Source: an uncultured Desulfobacter sp.
GTDB lineage: Bacteria > Desulfobacterota > Desulfobacteria > Desulfobacterales > Desulfobacteraceae
Reading direction: 5' to 3'
Length of the DNA: 64,000 bases
NCBI RefSeq assembly: GCF_963664415.1
Contig: NZ_OY761442.1
Span: 310,001-374,000, forward strand
Shown here: piece by piece, positions 9,173 to 17,515 of the stretch
Layout: the number at the start of each line of letters is the position of its first letter
Position numbering within the stretch: position 1 is the stretch's first letter
Notes under the pieces: generated by a model
Databases searched by the model: none
Told to the model about the DNA's origin: nothing
What the model saw: the letters and a program-made list of their open reading frames with translations, nothing else
Made by a program: the position numbers and the translations under genes

Positions 9173-10408
9173 TTGAACCAAGCAAAGCCGTTTTGTATTC
9201 CTAAATCCGAAGTAGTGGAGGCATATGAACGGGTTAAAGCCAACAAAGGGGCTGCCGGATTTGATGGACAGTCAATAGAAGGGTTTGAGTTCAGCTTAAA
9301 GGACAATCTATACAAGCTCTGGAATCGGATGTCCTCGGGCAGTTATTTCCCCCCTCCGGTACTGAGGGTGGAAATACCCAAGGGAGACGGTCGAATGAGA
9401 CCGCTGGGAATACCGACAGTGTCGGACAGAATCGCTCAACAGATAGTCAAGCAGCAATTGGAGCCGGAACTGGAAAAACATTTCCATCCGGATTCTTATG
9501 GCTATCGACCAGGGAAATCTGCCTTGGATGCAGTCGGCAAAGCCCGGAAGAATTGTTGGGAGTATGACTGGGTATTGGATCTTGATATTAAAGGCTTTTT
9601 CGATAATATTGATCATGATCTTTTGATGAGAGCAGTTCGGTATCACACGGATATCAAGTGGGTGATTCTGTATATAGAACGGTGGCTGAAAGCCCCGGTG
9701 ATGATGACAGATCGCACACTATTCTATCCAAAGAAGGGAACCCCGCAAGGCGGTGTTATCAGTCCCTTGCTGGCTAATCTCTTTTTGCATTATGCATTCG
9801 ACAACTGGATGGAGAGGGAATATCCGACCATACCGTTTGAACGCTATGCGGATGATGCAGTCTGCCATTGTAAAAGCCTTGCCCAGGCAGAATATTTGCT
9901 GAGAAAGCTGAACGAGCGAATGGAGAGTGTGGGGCTGGAACTGCATCCGGAAAAGACAAAAATCGTCTACTGCAAGGATACAGACCGGCAAAAGGATTAT
10001 TCCCTGACAAGCTTTGATTTTCTGGGTTATACTTTTCGTGCTCGAAGATCAAAAAGCCGATGGGGAAAATTCTTCATTAATTTCTCTCCTGCCATAAGCA
10101 ATAAAGCAGCAAAAGCAATTCGACAAACCTCACGAAAGTGGAATTGGCCCAGGCGCAGCGACAAGAGCCTGGAGGATTTAGCCCAAATGTTCAATCCTGT
10201 CATTCAAGGCTGGATTAACTATTATGGCAGGTTTTATAAATCTGCGTTATACCCGGCCTTAAGGTGTCTTGATCGCCGATTGGTGATTTGGGCAACAAGG
10301 AAATACAAACGTTTTAGAGGACATCGAAGAAGGGCAAGTCAATGGCTGGAACGAATTGCACGAAGACAGCCAAATTTGTTTGCCCATTGGCGATTGCTCT
10401 ATGCATAG
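9173..10408 (+). CDS. ltrA: Group II intron reverse transcriptase/maturase (inner intron)
   Basis: This is an intact intron-encoded protein. The RT blocks are complete: ANKGAAGFDGQSIEGF, VEIPKGDGRMRPLGIPTVSD, SYGYRPGKSALDAV, WVLDLDIKGFFDNIDHDLL, GTPQGGVISPLLANLFLHYA and the catalytic FERYADDAVCH. The thumb and maturase X domain follow (FNPVIQGWINYYGRF). It ends at KYKRFRGHRRRASQW...LLYA without an HNH endonuclease. The frame is open from 8972, but that part is intron RNA. The TTG at 9173 has GGAGG six bases upstream and gives NQAKPFCIPKSEVV, the usual N-terminus of this class (about 411 residues). An ATG at 9101 is the alternative start. Confidence 0.92.
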   Translation: MNQAKPFCIPKSEVVEAYERVKANKGAAGFDGQSIEGFEFSLKDNLYKLWNRMSSGSYFPPPVLRVEIPKGDGRMRPLGIPTVSDRIAQQIVKQQLEPELEKHFHPDSYGYRPGKSALDAVGKARKNCWEYDWVLDLDIKGFFDNIDHDLLMRAVRYHTDIKWVILYIERWLKAPVMMTDRTLFYPKKGTPQGGVISPLLANLFLHYAFDNWMEREYPTIPFERYADDAVCHCKSLAQAEYLLRKLNERMESVGLELHPEKTKIVYCKDTDRQKDYSLTSFDFLGYTFRARRSKSRWGKFFINFSPAISNKAAKAIRQTSRKWNWPRRSDKSLEDLAQMFNPVIQGWINYYGRFYKSALYPALRCLDRRLVIWATRKYKRFRGHRRRASQWLERIARRQPNLFAHWRLLYA

Positions 10409-10420
10409 GCTGGTCAATAG

Positions 10421-10454
10421 GAGCCGGATGAGCGGAGACGTTCACGTCCGATTC
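10421..10454 (+). ncRNA. Group II intron domain V (inner intron)
   Basis: The 34 bases start GAGCCGGATGAGC and end GTCCGATTC. They form the two-part catalytic hairpin with a GAGA-type tetraloop and two-base bulge, matching the domain V consensus. The sequence lies 13 bases after the RT stop and is followed by a domain VI hairpin (GAGGG...CCCTC) before the intron end. Confidence 0.85.
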
Positions 10455-11101
10455 TGTGAGAGCCTGAGGGGGCGGTTCCCTCGGGCTACTCGACGTAATA
10501 TATTTGTCCGGTCCCCAAAAGCGGCTAACCGGGTAATGGAAAGTATCAGTGAATTTATCGAAGGCAAACTCAAATTGAAGATCAACCGGGAGAAAAGCAG
10601 AGTAGGCCGATCTAAGGATGTGAAATTCCTTGGCATGACTGTAATCAATGGGGCAATAGCCATATCAGCGCAATCAATGAAACGTGCCCTGGAGAAAGTC
10701 AAGGAGTTGACACCACGAGGTACGCATATGCCCCTTGAGCTGACAATCCAACGAATAAATAACTGGTATAAGGGGTGGGCAGGATATTACCTGATGACCC
10801 AATACCCATCCCAGTTAAAACGAATTGAAGCTCATATCAGAAGGAGGCTAAGATCTCGGTTAGTCGATCAACAGAAGAGACGCCGCCACCTGTTCAGAAA
10901 ACTGATAAAGCGGAGTCTCACGGAAAGCGGCCGCAAAATCTGCTTATTCAAATAAAGGTAGATGGGCTCTGTCCGCAACGTTTGCCTTAGCTAAAGCATA
11001 CCCAATCCCTTGGTTCATAGATGGATTGGGCCAAGAAATAAGATCGAACGACAGGAGGAAACATTGGTTTGGTCTTGATCAATGGATAAAAGTGACATGA
11101 G

Positions 11102-11135
11102 GAGCCGTGTACGGACCCGTACGCACGGTTGTGTG
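11102..11135 (+). ncRNA. Group II intron domain V-like hairpin (outer intron)
   Basis: GAGCCGTGTACG pairs with CGTACGCACGG across a short loop, in the size and layout of domain V. It lies about 150 bases past the outer RT stop. A domain VI-like hairpin follows (GGGAGTC...GACTCCC). It marks the 3' end of the outer intron. The loop differs from the usual GNRA, so the call is a little less sure than for the inner copy. Confidence 0.65.
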
Positions 11136-11277
11136 GGCAGACGGGAGTCGATGGACTCCCTCTGACCCGAAACCCAATACCAATTAATTGCTGGACTTCA
11201 TTTCATTCAACCCAACCTAGGGCATGGACAAAAGTAGAATCAAGTCCGAAATGTTCTATCTGTAACAGGCACCCGGG

Positions 11278-12399
11278 TTAAAGTATTTTTTCGATGGCCT
11301 GAAATTTTCTCATAAATTTTTTATCAATATAATTTTTGATCCAGAATGCCGGTTGACCGCTGAATACGATGCCTCTTTTTTTCAACACACCAAGATTTGC
11401 GCCGAGGTTAAAAATTAACAGGTATTCAGGTCCCGGTTTAAACGCCTGCAGCGGCCTTCCTTCAAGTCTGGCAAACAGGTTGTTCAGCAGCACCGGATTT
11501 TGCCTGACCGCATACACCCCCACCTTGTCTAATGGCTTATCCTTAAAATGTATACAGTCCCCCCCGCCGAAGATATCCGGATATGTCACGCTTTGCAGGT
11601 ATTTATTTACCAGCAAACCGTTATCCGGACCAACCGGCAGTCCGGATGTTTTAAAAAGCTTTGAGGGTTTTACGCCGGACGCAAGAAAGGTAAAATCCGT
11701 GGAGAGCAGTTCGCCTGAATTCATGATAATGGATTCGTTGGTTACTTCTTTTACATATCCGTTTTCAAAAATTTGGATGGCTTTTTTTTCAAGAATACGG
11801 ATCACACGGCTCCGGACGCTTTCAGGAAATCTGGCCATAAACCTGTTACCGGCAAGAATTTTTATTTCCGGTATATTCTGCTTTGTTTGTTTTGCCAGTT
11901 GCCATATGTTTCCTGCCACTTCTGCCGAGGAGGGACCGCCGCCGACTATGGTCACCACAGCTTTCTTCTGTTTAAAAAGGATTTTGAGCTTTTCCGCCGC
12001 TTCCATAAGCTTTTCAATGGGCTTGACCGGATAAATATTTTCGGAATGTTCAGGCAAATCCTGCATAGAGACATAGGATCCTGCATTCACGGAAAGCACA
12101 TCATAGGCCAGACTTTGCCCTCCGGCGGTCTGAACGGTTTTTGAAGTCGGGTCAATCCGGGTCGCATAATCCTTTACAAAGACGCCGCCCTGTTTGCAGA
12201 CAACATCTCGGGTGGCGAAACGAATGTCCGAAGGGGTGTATGTCCCGCCCAGCATCCCCGGTCCCATGCCGGAATAATAATGGTAAAAGGATGGACCAAT
12301 CACGGTAACCTTATATCCCTTTTCAACAAATCGAGCGATATTTTCAAGTGCCGTCATGTGGGCGTGTCCGCCGCCGATCAGAACCAAGTTTTTTTTCAT
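11278..12399 (-). CDS. Pyridine nucleotide-disulfide family FAD oxidoreductase (SelD N-terminal type)
   Basis: The 373-residue protein begins with the FAD-binding motif LVLIGGGHAHMTAL, where GGGHAH marks the subfamily that is fused to the N-terminus of selenophosphate synthetase in some bacteria. A second dinucleotide motif (VTIVGGGPSSAEVAGNI) lies near 150. The FAD-contacting segment FGGGDCIHF lies near 275. It is related to NDH-2 and sulfide:quinone reductases and probably transfers electrons from NAD(P)H or a sulfur/selenium donor. The ATG overlaps the stop of the upstream rhodanese-ferritin gene (TAATG), so the two are co-translated. That suggests a joint role in sulfur or selenium redox. 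The exact substrate is unknown. Confidence 0.8.
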   Translation of the reverse strand: MKKNLVLIGGGHAHMTALENIARFVEKGYKVTVIGPSFYHYYSGMGPGMLGGTYTPSDIRFATRDVVCKQGGVFVKDYATRIDPTSKTVQTAGGQSLAYDVLSVNAGSYVSMQDLPEHSENIYPVKPIEKLMEAAEKLKILFKQKKAVVTIVGGGPSSAEVAGNIWQLAKQTKQNIPEIKILAGNRFMARFPESVRSRVIRILEKKAIQIFENGYVKEVTNESIIMNSGELLSTDFTFLASGVKPSKLFKTSGLPVGPDNGLLVNKYLQSVTYPDIFGGGDCIHFKDKPLDKVGVYAVRQNPVLLNNLFARLEGRPLQAFKPGPEYLLIFNLGANLGVLKKRGIVFSGQPAFWIKNYIDKKFMRKFQAIEKIL

Positions 12400-13247
12400 T
12401 AATTCGTTCCCTTTAGCGAATCCATTAGTTTACCTAAGCTCTCTATATGGGCTTTTTCTTCATTTGCGATTTTTTGAACAACCTGTTTTGAATCAGGATT
12501 GTCTATACTTAATGTGACACGCTGGTAAAGATCCAGAGCCTGTGCCTCAATGGACATGGCAAGTGAGATCACATCCGTTTCCTTGTCGAGATCCGGGTTG
12601 AACAACTCAAGGTACTGTTCCGTCGAAATACCGCCTTCCAAGGATTTTACTTCAACCATACTTTCAAAATCTTTTTGGGATATCTTCACATTTTCTTCAC
12701 CGATATCCAGATAGGTCTGAAAAATGGACTTTTGATGATTCAACTCGATTTCAGCCAGTTTTGCAAACAGGTCTTTCACCTTTGGGTTGGTTGTCTGGGT
12801 GCCCAGGGTAAGATAAAAATCCCTCAAACCCTGTTCCAGGGAGTAGGCGACCTTAAGCACTTCTGCGGGTTCTTCTTTCCCCGAGAACAGATCTACACCC
12901 AGCTCCTGAGGCCCTACGGCGATTTCCGATTCCCATGCCTTTATACCACCGGACATATTGATCACCTTTTTAAATCCCTTGCCCGCCAGCATCTGCGCAG
13001 CAACCCGGCTGCGACCGCCTATGGCACAGTACACCATGGTCGACTTGTCCGGGTCAAGTTCTCCCAGTCGGTCTGAAAGTTCGGACAATGGTATCAAAAC
13101 TGCGCCCGGAATATGGCTTTGTTCATATTCAGATGGCTGACGGACGTCAAGGATGGTGGTTTCCTCGTTTGGATGTTTAGCAATAAATTCTTTTGCCTGC
13201 ACAGTATCCATTGATTTGGCGGGCGTAAAAAACTGTAGCCATTTCAT
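12399..13247 (-). CDS. Rhodanese-ferritin-like domain fusion protein
   Basis: Residues 12-110 form a rhodanese domain (TILDVRQPSEYEQSHIPGA) with the active-site loop CAIGGRSR at Cys74. A ferritin/rubrerythrin-like four-helix domain follows, with carboxylate motifs (YSLEQGLRDFY, EIELNHQ, MSIEAQALDLY, NEEKAHIESL) able to hold a di-iron site. Such fusions may link persulfide handling with peroxide or iron chemistry. A longer frame starts at 13343, but the ATG at 13247 has GGGAGG at ideal spacing and gives 282 residues. Translation is coupled to the FAD oxidoreductase downstream. Confidence 0.85.
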   Translation of the reverse strand: MKWLQFFTPAKSMDTVQAKEFIAKHPNEETTILDVRQPSEYEQSHIPGAVLIPLSELSDRLGELDPDKSTMVYCAIGGRSRVAAQMLAGKGFKKVINMSGGIKAWESEIAVGPQELGVDLFSGKEEPAEVLKVAYSLEQGLRDFYLTLGTQTTNPKVKDLFAKLAEIELNHQKSIFQTYLDIGEENVKISQKDFESMVEVKSLEGGISTEQYLELFNPDLDKETDVISLAMSIEAQALDLYQRVTLSIDNPDSKQVVQKIANEEKAHIESLGKLMDSLKGTN

Positions 13248-13467
13248 TTTGTGAACCTCCCCAATTACTATTTGTTGAACCGGATTTTTTTGCCGATCAG
13301 CTTGAACATTTTTTGTTACTCCGGTTATCGGATTGTAAGCCATTAATTATTACATATCCAGCCTGCCAGAGTAAGCTTTCTTTGTCAGATTAAGTTTTTT
13401 TTAATTTCAGGATGCTGCAGTTTAACTACAAAAAGATTACAAGGAATGGACTGAGTGCAGTGTCCCT

Positions 13468-13581
13468 GTCGCTATCGACCGAAATCGAAACCAATCTCTA
13501 TTTTTACCCACGCGTCAAAATAGAGGAAAATATGCTAATTTCATTGTCGCGCACTCAAAAGATTTCGATAGCGATAGCGAC
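13468..13581. repeat. Nested inverted repeat between two divergent genes
   Basis: GTCGCTATCG (13468-13477) pairs with CGATAGCGAC (13572-13581); CGAAATC (13480-13486) with GATTTCG (13561-13567); CTCTATTTT (13496-13504) with AAAATAGAG (13517-13525). The arms nest into one long hairpin. It sits in the 440-base gap between the rhodanese gene and the isomerase gene. It may be a MITE-like repeat or a terminator-like structure. Nothing else is recognised in the gap. Confidence 0.55.
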
Positions 13582-13685
13582 GCAGGCCGATTAGCTTGCA
13601 CAGTGATGCAAAATCCCTTAACCTTCATGGATTTATGGGGTAAGGTAAAGCTTTTAGACTACCAGCTCAATGTAAGGATGCAGTC

Positions 13686-14468
13686 ATGAAGATAGGTGTA
13701 ATGAACAACCCGTTAAAATCAGTTTACCAAGAAGCAGAGCAATGCGGCAAAGCCGGTTTTGAGTTTTTGGATCTAACCCTTGAAGGTCCCAATGCGGCAG
13801 ATGTTGATACGCAACGACTTAAAGCTGTTTTGGAGCACTACGAACTATGCATCATCGGACATACCGACCCTTGCCTTCCCTGGGCATATCCGGTCCCTGG
13901 GATCCGGGACGCTTGTTTAAAGGAACTTGAGAGATGTGCACGGATATTTTCTTGTTTGGGTGCAAGGGTGATGAATATTCACCCTTGCTATTTTTGCCCG
14001 CCCGCGATGAAAGATCAACGGGTCTCATTCCATATAGAGGCGTTGCCGCCTATTGTTGATATGGCCGCATCCCATGGACTGACTCTGGTGCTTGAAAATT
14101 ATAAAGCCCCCTTTGACCGGGTGTCTGTTTTTGAAAAACTGATCGCCCATGTACCCGGCCTGAAGCTTCATCTGGACTTTGGACACACCAACTTCGGCAA
14201 GGATGACCATGATCTTTTTTGCAAAGCACTCGGAGCGCACCTTGTGCATGTCCACTTTTCCGACAACCGGTCAAGAAACGACGATCACCTGCCGTTGGGC
14301 GTTGGCACTGTAGACTGGCAGCAGGCGGTGGATTCGTTAAAATCTATCTCCTACGACAACACCATCACGCTGGAAGTTTTCTGCAATGATCCACAGATGC
14401 AGGTTACCTATCTGGACCTGAACCGGAATATGGTGCGCAGATTGTGGGCTGAATCTCTCAATCCCTAA
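13686..14468 (+). CDS. Sugar phosphate isomerase/epimerase-like TIM-barrel protein
   Basis: The 260-residue protein fits the xylose-isomerase-like / AP endonuclease 2 TIM-barrel family. It shows a first strand MKIGVMNNP, VMNIHPCYFCPP, a metal-binding LTLVLENYKAP (Glu), LHLDFGHTNF (Asp, His), LVHVHFSDNRSRNDDHLPLG (His) and a final TITLEVFCND (Glu). These are the usual divalent-metal ligands. The specific sugar or polyol substrate cannot be told. AAGGA lies about eight bases before the ATG. It is a single gene that ends exactly where the convergent GDSL gene ends, with no spare terminator. Confidence 0.82.
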   Translation: MKIGVMNNPLKSVYQEAEQCGKAGFEFLDLTLEGPNAADVDTQRLKAVLEHYELCIIGHTDPCLPWAYPVPGIRDACLKELERCARIFSCLGARVMNIHPCYFCPPAMKDQRVSFHIEALPPIVDMAASHGLTLVLENYKAPFDRVSVFEKLIAHVPGLKLHLDFGHTNFGKDDHDLFCKALGAHLVHVHFSDNRSRNDDHLPLGVGTVDWQQAVDSLKSISYDNTITLEVFCNDPQMQVTYLDLNRNMVRRLWAESLNP

Positions 14469-15284
14469 TTAGGAAGCATTCCGTCGTTTCCGACCGGCCA
14501 GGGCAAGGCCCAAAAGCCCGGAAACCAGGAGAAGGGCCGTTTGGGGCACGGGAACGGCACTTGCTGCAATGTCTGCAATCATTGCATGGCCTGTGGAAGA
14601 TGGATGATATCCGTCAATCCAGAAAAGATCCGCCCAAGCCTGGGTGTTGACCGTATATTCATCAAAGGCCGCATATATATCCAAATCATAAAGCATTACC
14701 CCCTCGTAAGCCTCTGCAAAATTTGTCAGCTTAACGGCCAGGTCGGCGTTAAATGCCTTACTCCACCAAGATGCTGCGTCAGCATCGCTTTGCCCTTGAA
14801 TTTGTAGTTTGGGGGTATTGCCGATGTCGGGAAGATTGAGAACCATAAAATATCGAAAACCCTCGTCGTACAATAACCCAAGAGCGGTTACGATGTTGTT
14901 GGCAGCAGCAGCATAGCCACGTTCATCAGCCAAATCGTTGGCCCCGGCCCATACCGTCACCAGACTGTTTTCTGTTGGTGATGAAGAACCGTATTGGGCC
15001 ACCTGCCATAAAAGCCCGGTGTAGCTTAATCCTGCACTAGGGTTGTCATAGTCCGTGGTGGCACCGGCATAAGCATGGTTATTTAATGCCAGTCCAAGGT
15101 TTTCCGCCAGGGTTTCCACCCAGATAGCACCGTCGGAAAACCTTCGCCCATCAAATTTACCGGTATCCGAGAGACTGTCCCCAAACACCACCAGATTATC
15201 AAATGTTGTGGCAGCCAGCCCAGGACCACAAACACCTATGAGTATAAAAAAGTACGCCAATAGTGTAAAAAAATGCTTTTTCAT
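14469..15284 (-). CDS. GDSL/SGNH hydrolase with PEP-CTERM-type sorting tail
   Basis: A signal peptide (residues 1-25, ending GLA-AT) precedes an SGNH esterase fold: block I FGDSLSDTG (nucleophile Ser, about residue 37), block III AGANDL, and block V DGYHPSSTGH with the catalytic Asp-x-x-His. The C-terminus is VPVPQTALLLVSGLLGLALA followed by GRKRRNAS: a Pro-rich motif, one membrane helix and a basic tail. That is the layout of PEP-CTERM signals cleaved by exosortase, although here the motif is VPVPQT and not VPEP. It is probably secreted and anchored or released in an exopolysaccharide system. Its ester substrate is unknown. Confidence 0.88.
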   Translation of the reverse strand: MKKHFFTLLAYFFILIGVCGPGLAATTFDNLVVFGDSLSDTGKFDGRRFSDGAIWVETLAENLGLALNNHAYAGATTDYDNPSAGLSYTGLLWQVAQYGSSSPTENSLVTVWAGANDLADERGYAAAANNIVTALGLLYDEGFRYFMVLNLPDIGNTPKLQIQGQSDADAASWWSKAFNADLAVKLTNFAEAYEGVMLYDLDIYAAFDEYTVNTQAWADLFWIDGYHPSSTGHAMIADIAASAVPVPQTALLLVSGLLGLALAGRKRRNAS

Positions 15285-15431
15285 AATCCTTCTCTCCTTT
15301 GTATAAAATTATTGGGATTGCCCGGTCAGGCCGGGATTTTACAGCATTATCACAAAAGGGACTTCGACGTCGTAAAATATAAATGCTCAATAAAAAAGGA
15401 GCCTACCATGATGACTTTTGAAATGCCAGGG

Positions 15432-16616
15432 CTACTCTGTCGGACGATAATTTCTTTCCCGGAAAACAGCACCCGGCAGATTTTTTTTGATTTTTCGCTT
15501 CAGGGACAGGCGGTAAAAATAAGTGAACGGTGCCTTTGCTGCTTTAAAACGCCCTGCGGCCGTTTTATCAGGAAAAAATAGAAGATCCAGGATGTGAAAG
15601 GTTGTGGTGGTGCGGTTTAAAAATCCTGCGCAGCCGGCGCAATAGGTTACGATGGGCCTACGGCCTGCGGATTTTTTTCGTTTTTGGGTCCACGTCCCGG
15701 CAAGTTCAGGATCAATAAATCCAACAGCCCCGCCTTCTCCGCAACAAAGCGTCTTTTTTTTCTCAAAGGCCATTTTTCCGATAGACAAGTTCATGCCGGT
15801 TAAAAGAGACCGGACCGAATCCTGAACCAGGGCGTCGTCACGCATGGGACAGGGGTCATGGACCACCAGTGGCGTATCCTCAAAAGGACGGGAACCGTCA
15901 GCAAATCTGTGTGGCAGGCCTGTACTGTCTATAACTTCGTAGACGGTTTCAATGCTCATTTGCGGAGCATACGTTTTAAAAACTTTATAGCAGTTGGGGC
16001 AGGCAAGCCAGATCCGTTTAATCCGGTGGGTCTGTAAAAAGTTCAACATTTCCCCAAACATGCTTTGAAAATAGGTTTCACGACCTAAGTCATGACTCGG
16101 TTTGGTGCAGCAGTCCAGAACAATCCCTAAATTCGGCTTCAGGGCCTTTAGGGTTTCAAACAGGCGCCATGTGGTTTTTGGGCGAGTTCCTGGAAGGGTG
16201 CAACCGGGGAAAAAGATCGTATCGCAGCCTTGGGGCAAGGCGTAACATGAAAATAAAGCAGAGGTGCCTTTTTTTTCATACCCCAGGATTGTGGAATACT
16301 TTGACAGATCAATCAGATTGTTGTTTACGGCATCACTCCTTAAGTTGAGAAATGCCTCTACCGGGTCCAGATTCTCGGGACAGACTGTCTGGCACAGGCC
16401 GCAAAGACTGCATTCAAAGGCGATTGAATGCTGTTTTGCCGGGCTCAGGCCTGTAAGGATCTCTTTGGGTGTGCCATATCGGGTTAAAAAGACGCACTGA
16501 ACCTGGCAGATACCGCAATTGGTACATTTTTCAAGAATATCGGTGGCCACAGGCGACATAGGCTCGAACCGGTCTGATAGGGTTACCTGTTTCAAATGAG
16601 ACCAATCCCGGGACAA
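15432..16616 (-). CDS. (Fe-S)-binding CCG-domain protein (HdrD/GlpC-like)
   Basis: Two ferredoxin-type 4Fe-4S motifs lie at the N-terminus (CTNCGICQVQC near residue 31, CSLCGLCQTVC near residue 70). Two CCG-type cysteine-rich domains follow, containing CCTKPSHDLG and CCGEGGAVGF with CAGC. Such proteins carry electrons in heterodisulfide reductase, lactate or glycolate oxidase and Qmo-type complexes, which abound in sulfate reducers. No catalytic partner subunit is adjacent. The best start in the frame is a TTG at 16616 with a poor ribosome site; the ATG at 16559 is the alternative. It is the last gene after usp, clC and the PTS IIA gene on the same strand. Confidence 0.85.
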   Translation of the reverse strand: MSRDWSHLKQVTLSDRFEPMSPVATDILEKCTNCGICQVQCVFLTRYGTPKEILTGLSPAKQHSIAFECSLCGLCQTVCPENLDPVEAFLNLRSDAVNNNLIDLSKYSTILGYEKKGTSALFSCYALPQGCDTIFFPGCTLPGTRPKTTWRLFETLKALKPNLGIVLDCCTKPSHDLGRETYFQSMFGEMLNFLQTHRIKRIWLACPNCYKVFKTYAPQMSIETVYEVIDSTGLPHRFADGSRPFEDTPLVVHDPCPMRDDALVQDSVRSLLTGMNLSIGKMAFEKKKTLCCGEGGAVGFIDPELAGTWTQKRKKSAGRRPIVTYCAGCAGFLNRTTTTFHILDLLFFPDKTAAGRFKAAKAPFTYFYRLSLKRKIKKNLPGAVFRERNYRPTE

Positions 16617-16653
16617 GTGGTTGAATTAAAATTACGATATTTTTAATCCCGGC

Positions 16654-17484
16654 TCAGGTTAGAGATATTCGGCAGCTCGGACCAGTCACCAGCAGGTTGT
16701 TGGTGACCGTGGACTGAATATGCTCCATCTTGCTTCCCAAAAGAATCTCTTTAATTACGCCGTGCCCATAGGCGCCAAGAACGATCAGTGAGTCGTGGGG
16801 GACATCATACAGCATCCGGTCAAATCCGGAAGATTCATAGAAACACCATTCATCCACATACTGCTCCACAAGTTTTTCAAGGTCTGTACCCCGGACCATG
16901 TTGCGGTACGTTTCCTCGTTGTCATTTTCAAGCACGGTATAAATTTTTAAAGAAAATTCGGAGGCAATGGCGATCTTCAGCCCTAAAACCAGGGCATTCA
17001 TAGCATTGGCGGAACCACCAAAAAAGACGCATATGCTTTTCCACGGCTTAAATACAGGGCTGGCAATTAGGATGGGAAAGGTGGCCTGCTTTATCATCCG
17101 TCGAACCTTTGGGCCTAAGTGGCCCAGACTTATTTTAGATGACAGGTCGCTGATAGAACGCGGAGAACACATATAATCAAATTGGCTGGATATATCCGGC
17201 AGGGTAGAAGCGGTAAAATTTTTTGGTTCATAAAACCTGGGCGGTATCCCGGCTTGATCAAAAAGGGAAATAACATGCTCATGGGCTGTATCTGGAAAGG
17301 CTAAAAAAGAGTTGTCCAGGTTCACCTGCACCACGTCATTGGCAAAATACATTAAGAATTTATCTGTTTTAGGAATATACACAACAGGAGAGGCTTTAAT
17401 GGTTTTACAAAAATAGAGGGACTGCAAAAAAGTTTCCCTGCCAAAAGGGGTATTCCTGAAAATATGAAGCAGTTTATAGTTCAT
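16654..17484 (-). CDS. Universal stress protein (UspA family)
   Basis: The C-terminal half has the UspA ATP-binding signature: LGAYGHG, then KEILLGSKMEH and NNLLVTGPS, that is G-x2-G-x9-G-S. An Usp-like strand (SICVFFGGSANAMNALVLGL) opens that domain near residue 150. The first 140 residues are divergent and may be a second, degenerate Usp repeat, since the length (276) suits a tandem Usp. It lies 31 bases after the ClC gene in the same operon. Usp domains often sit beside or inside anion and cation transporters and may sense ATP. Confidence 0.8.
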   Translation of the reverse strand: MNYKLLHIFRNTPFGRETFLQSLYFCKTIKASPVVYIPKTDKFLMYFANDVVQVNLDNSFLAFPDTAHEHVISLFDQAGIPPRFYEPKNFTASTLPDISSQFDYMCSPRSISDLSSKISLGHLGPKVRRMIKQATFPILIASPVFKPWKSICVFFGGSANAMNALVLGLKIAIASEFSLKIYTVLENDNEETYRNMVRGTDLEKLVEQYVDEWCFYESSGFDRMLYDVPHDSLIVLGAYGHGVIKEILLGSKMEHIQSTVTNNLLVTGPSCRISLT

Positions 17485-17515
17485 TGGAAGTCTCCTTGGG
17501 TCCTAAAACAGGGTA

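Larger units (their letters stand above)
8629..10494 (+). mobile_element. Inner group II intron, full length, inserted in the YADD codons of the outer RT
   Basis: The boundaries follow from the host frame and intron consensus. The 5' end reads GTGTGCC (8629 on), matching GUGYG, after host codons for ADD. The 3' end reads ...TACTCGAC (10494), after which host sequence GTAATATATTT resumes in frame. Because GT occurs at both junctions, the exact point is ambiguous by two bases. About 540 bases of structured, non-coding sequence (domains I-III) precede the RT gene. Domain V is canonical at 10421-10454 and domain VI follows. At 1866 bases with an intact RT it looks complete and possibly active. 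Confidence 0.88.
7899..10955 (+). pseudogene. Outer intron reverse transcriptase, split by the inner intron
   Basis: The first part (7899-8628) carries RT blocks: GGAPGIDGVTIEGF, VRRVEIPKPGNAGVRLLGVP, YGFRPGYSQQKAV, VVDLDLSKFFDRVNHDRL and EGTVQGSPLSPLLSNVVL. It stops inside the catalytic box at YRYADDC. The second part (10495-10955) continues NIFVRSPKAANRVMESI, then the thumb and maturase region (NWYKGWAGYYLMTQYPSQLK). The two parts add to 1191 bases, exactly 397 codons, so removal of 8629-10494 restores one frame of 396 residues. No endonuclease domain is seen. If the inner intron splices, an intact RT is made; otherwise the gene is broken. Confidence 0.88.
7773..11166 (+). mobile_element. 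Outer group II intron, 5'-truncated, host of a second intron
   Basis: This element encodes a group II-type reverse transcriptase, which is split by a second intron. Its 3' end carries a domain V-like hairpin at about 11102-11135 (GAGCCGTGTACGG...) and a domain VI-like hairpin ending near TCTGAC (11161-11166). Upstream of the RT frame only about 125 bases remain before IS66 sequence starts, too little for domains I-III, which normally need about 400-600 bases. The 5' end therefore seems truncated, as happens after incomplete reverse transcription or deletion. The left boundary given is uncertain by some tens of bases. Without domain I it should not splice. Confidence 0.65.

Noticed and set aside
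10356..10494. Frame from 10356 into the second half of the outer RT
   Set aside because: Its first 46 codons are inner intron RNA (domains V-VI). Only from 10495 is it RT sequence.
13412..13594. Small + strand frame of 60 codons
   Set aside because: It is formed by the nested inverted repeat and has no ribosome site or recognisable protein.
15273..15581. Small + strand frame with a GGAG before an inner ATG
   Set aside because: It overlaps the 3' end of the CCG Fe-S gene antisense and shows no domain.
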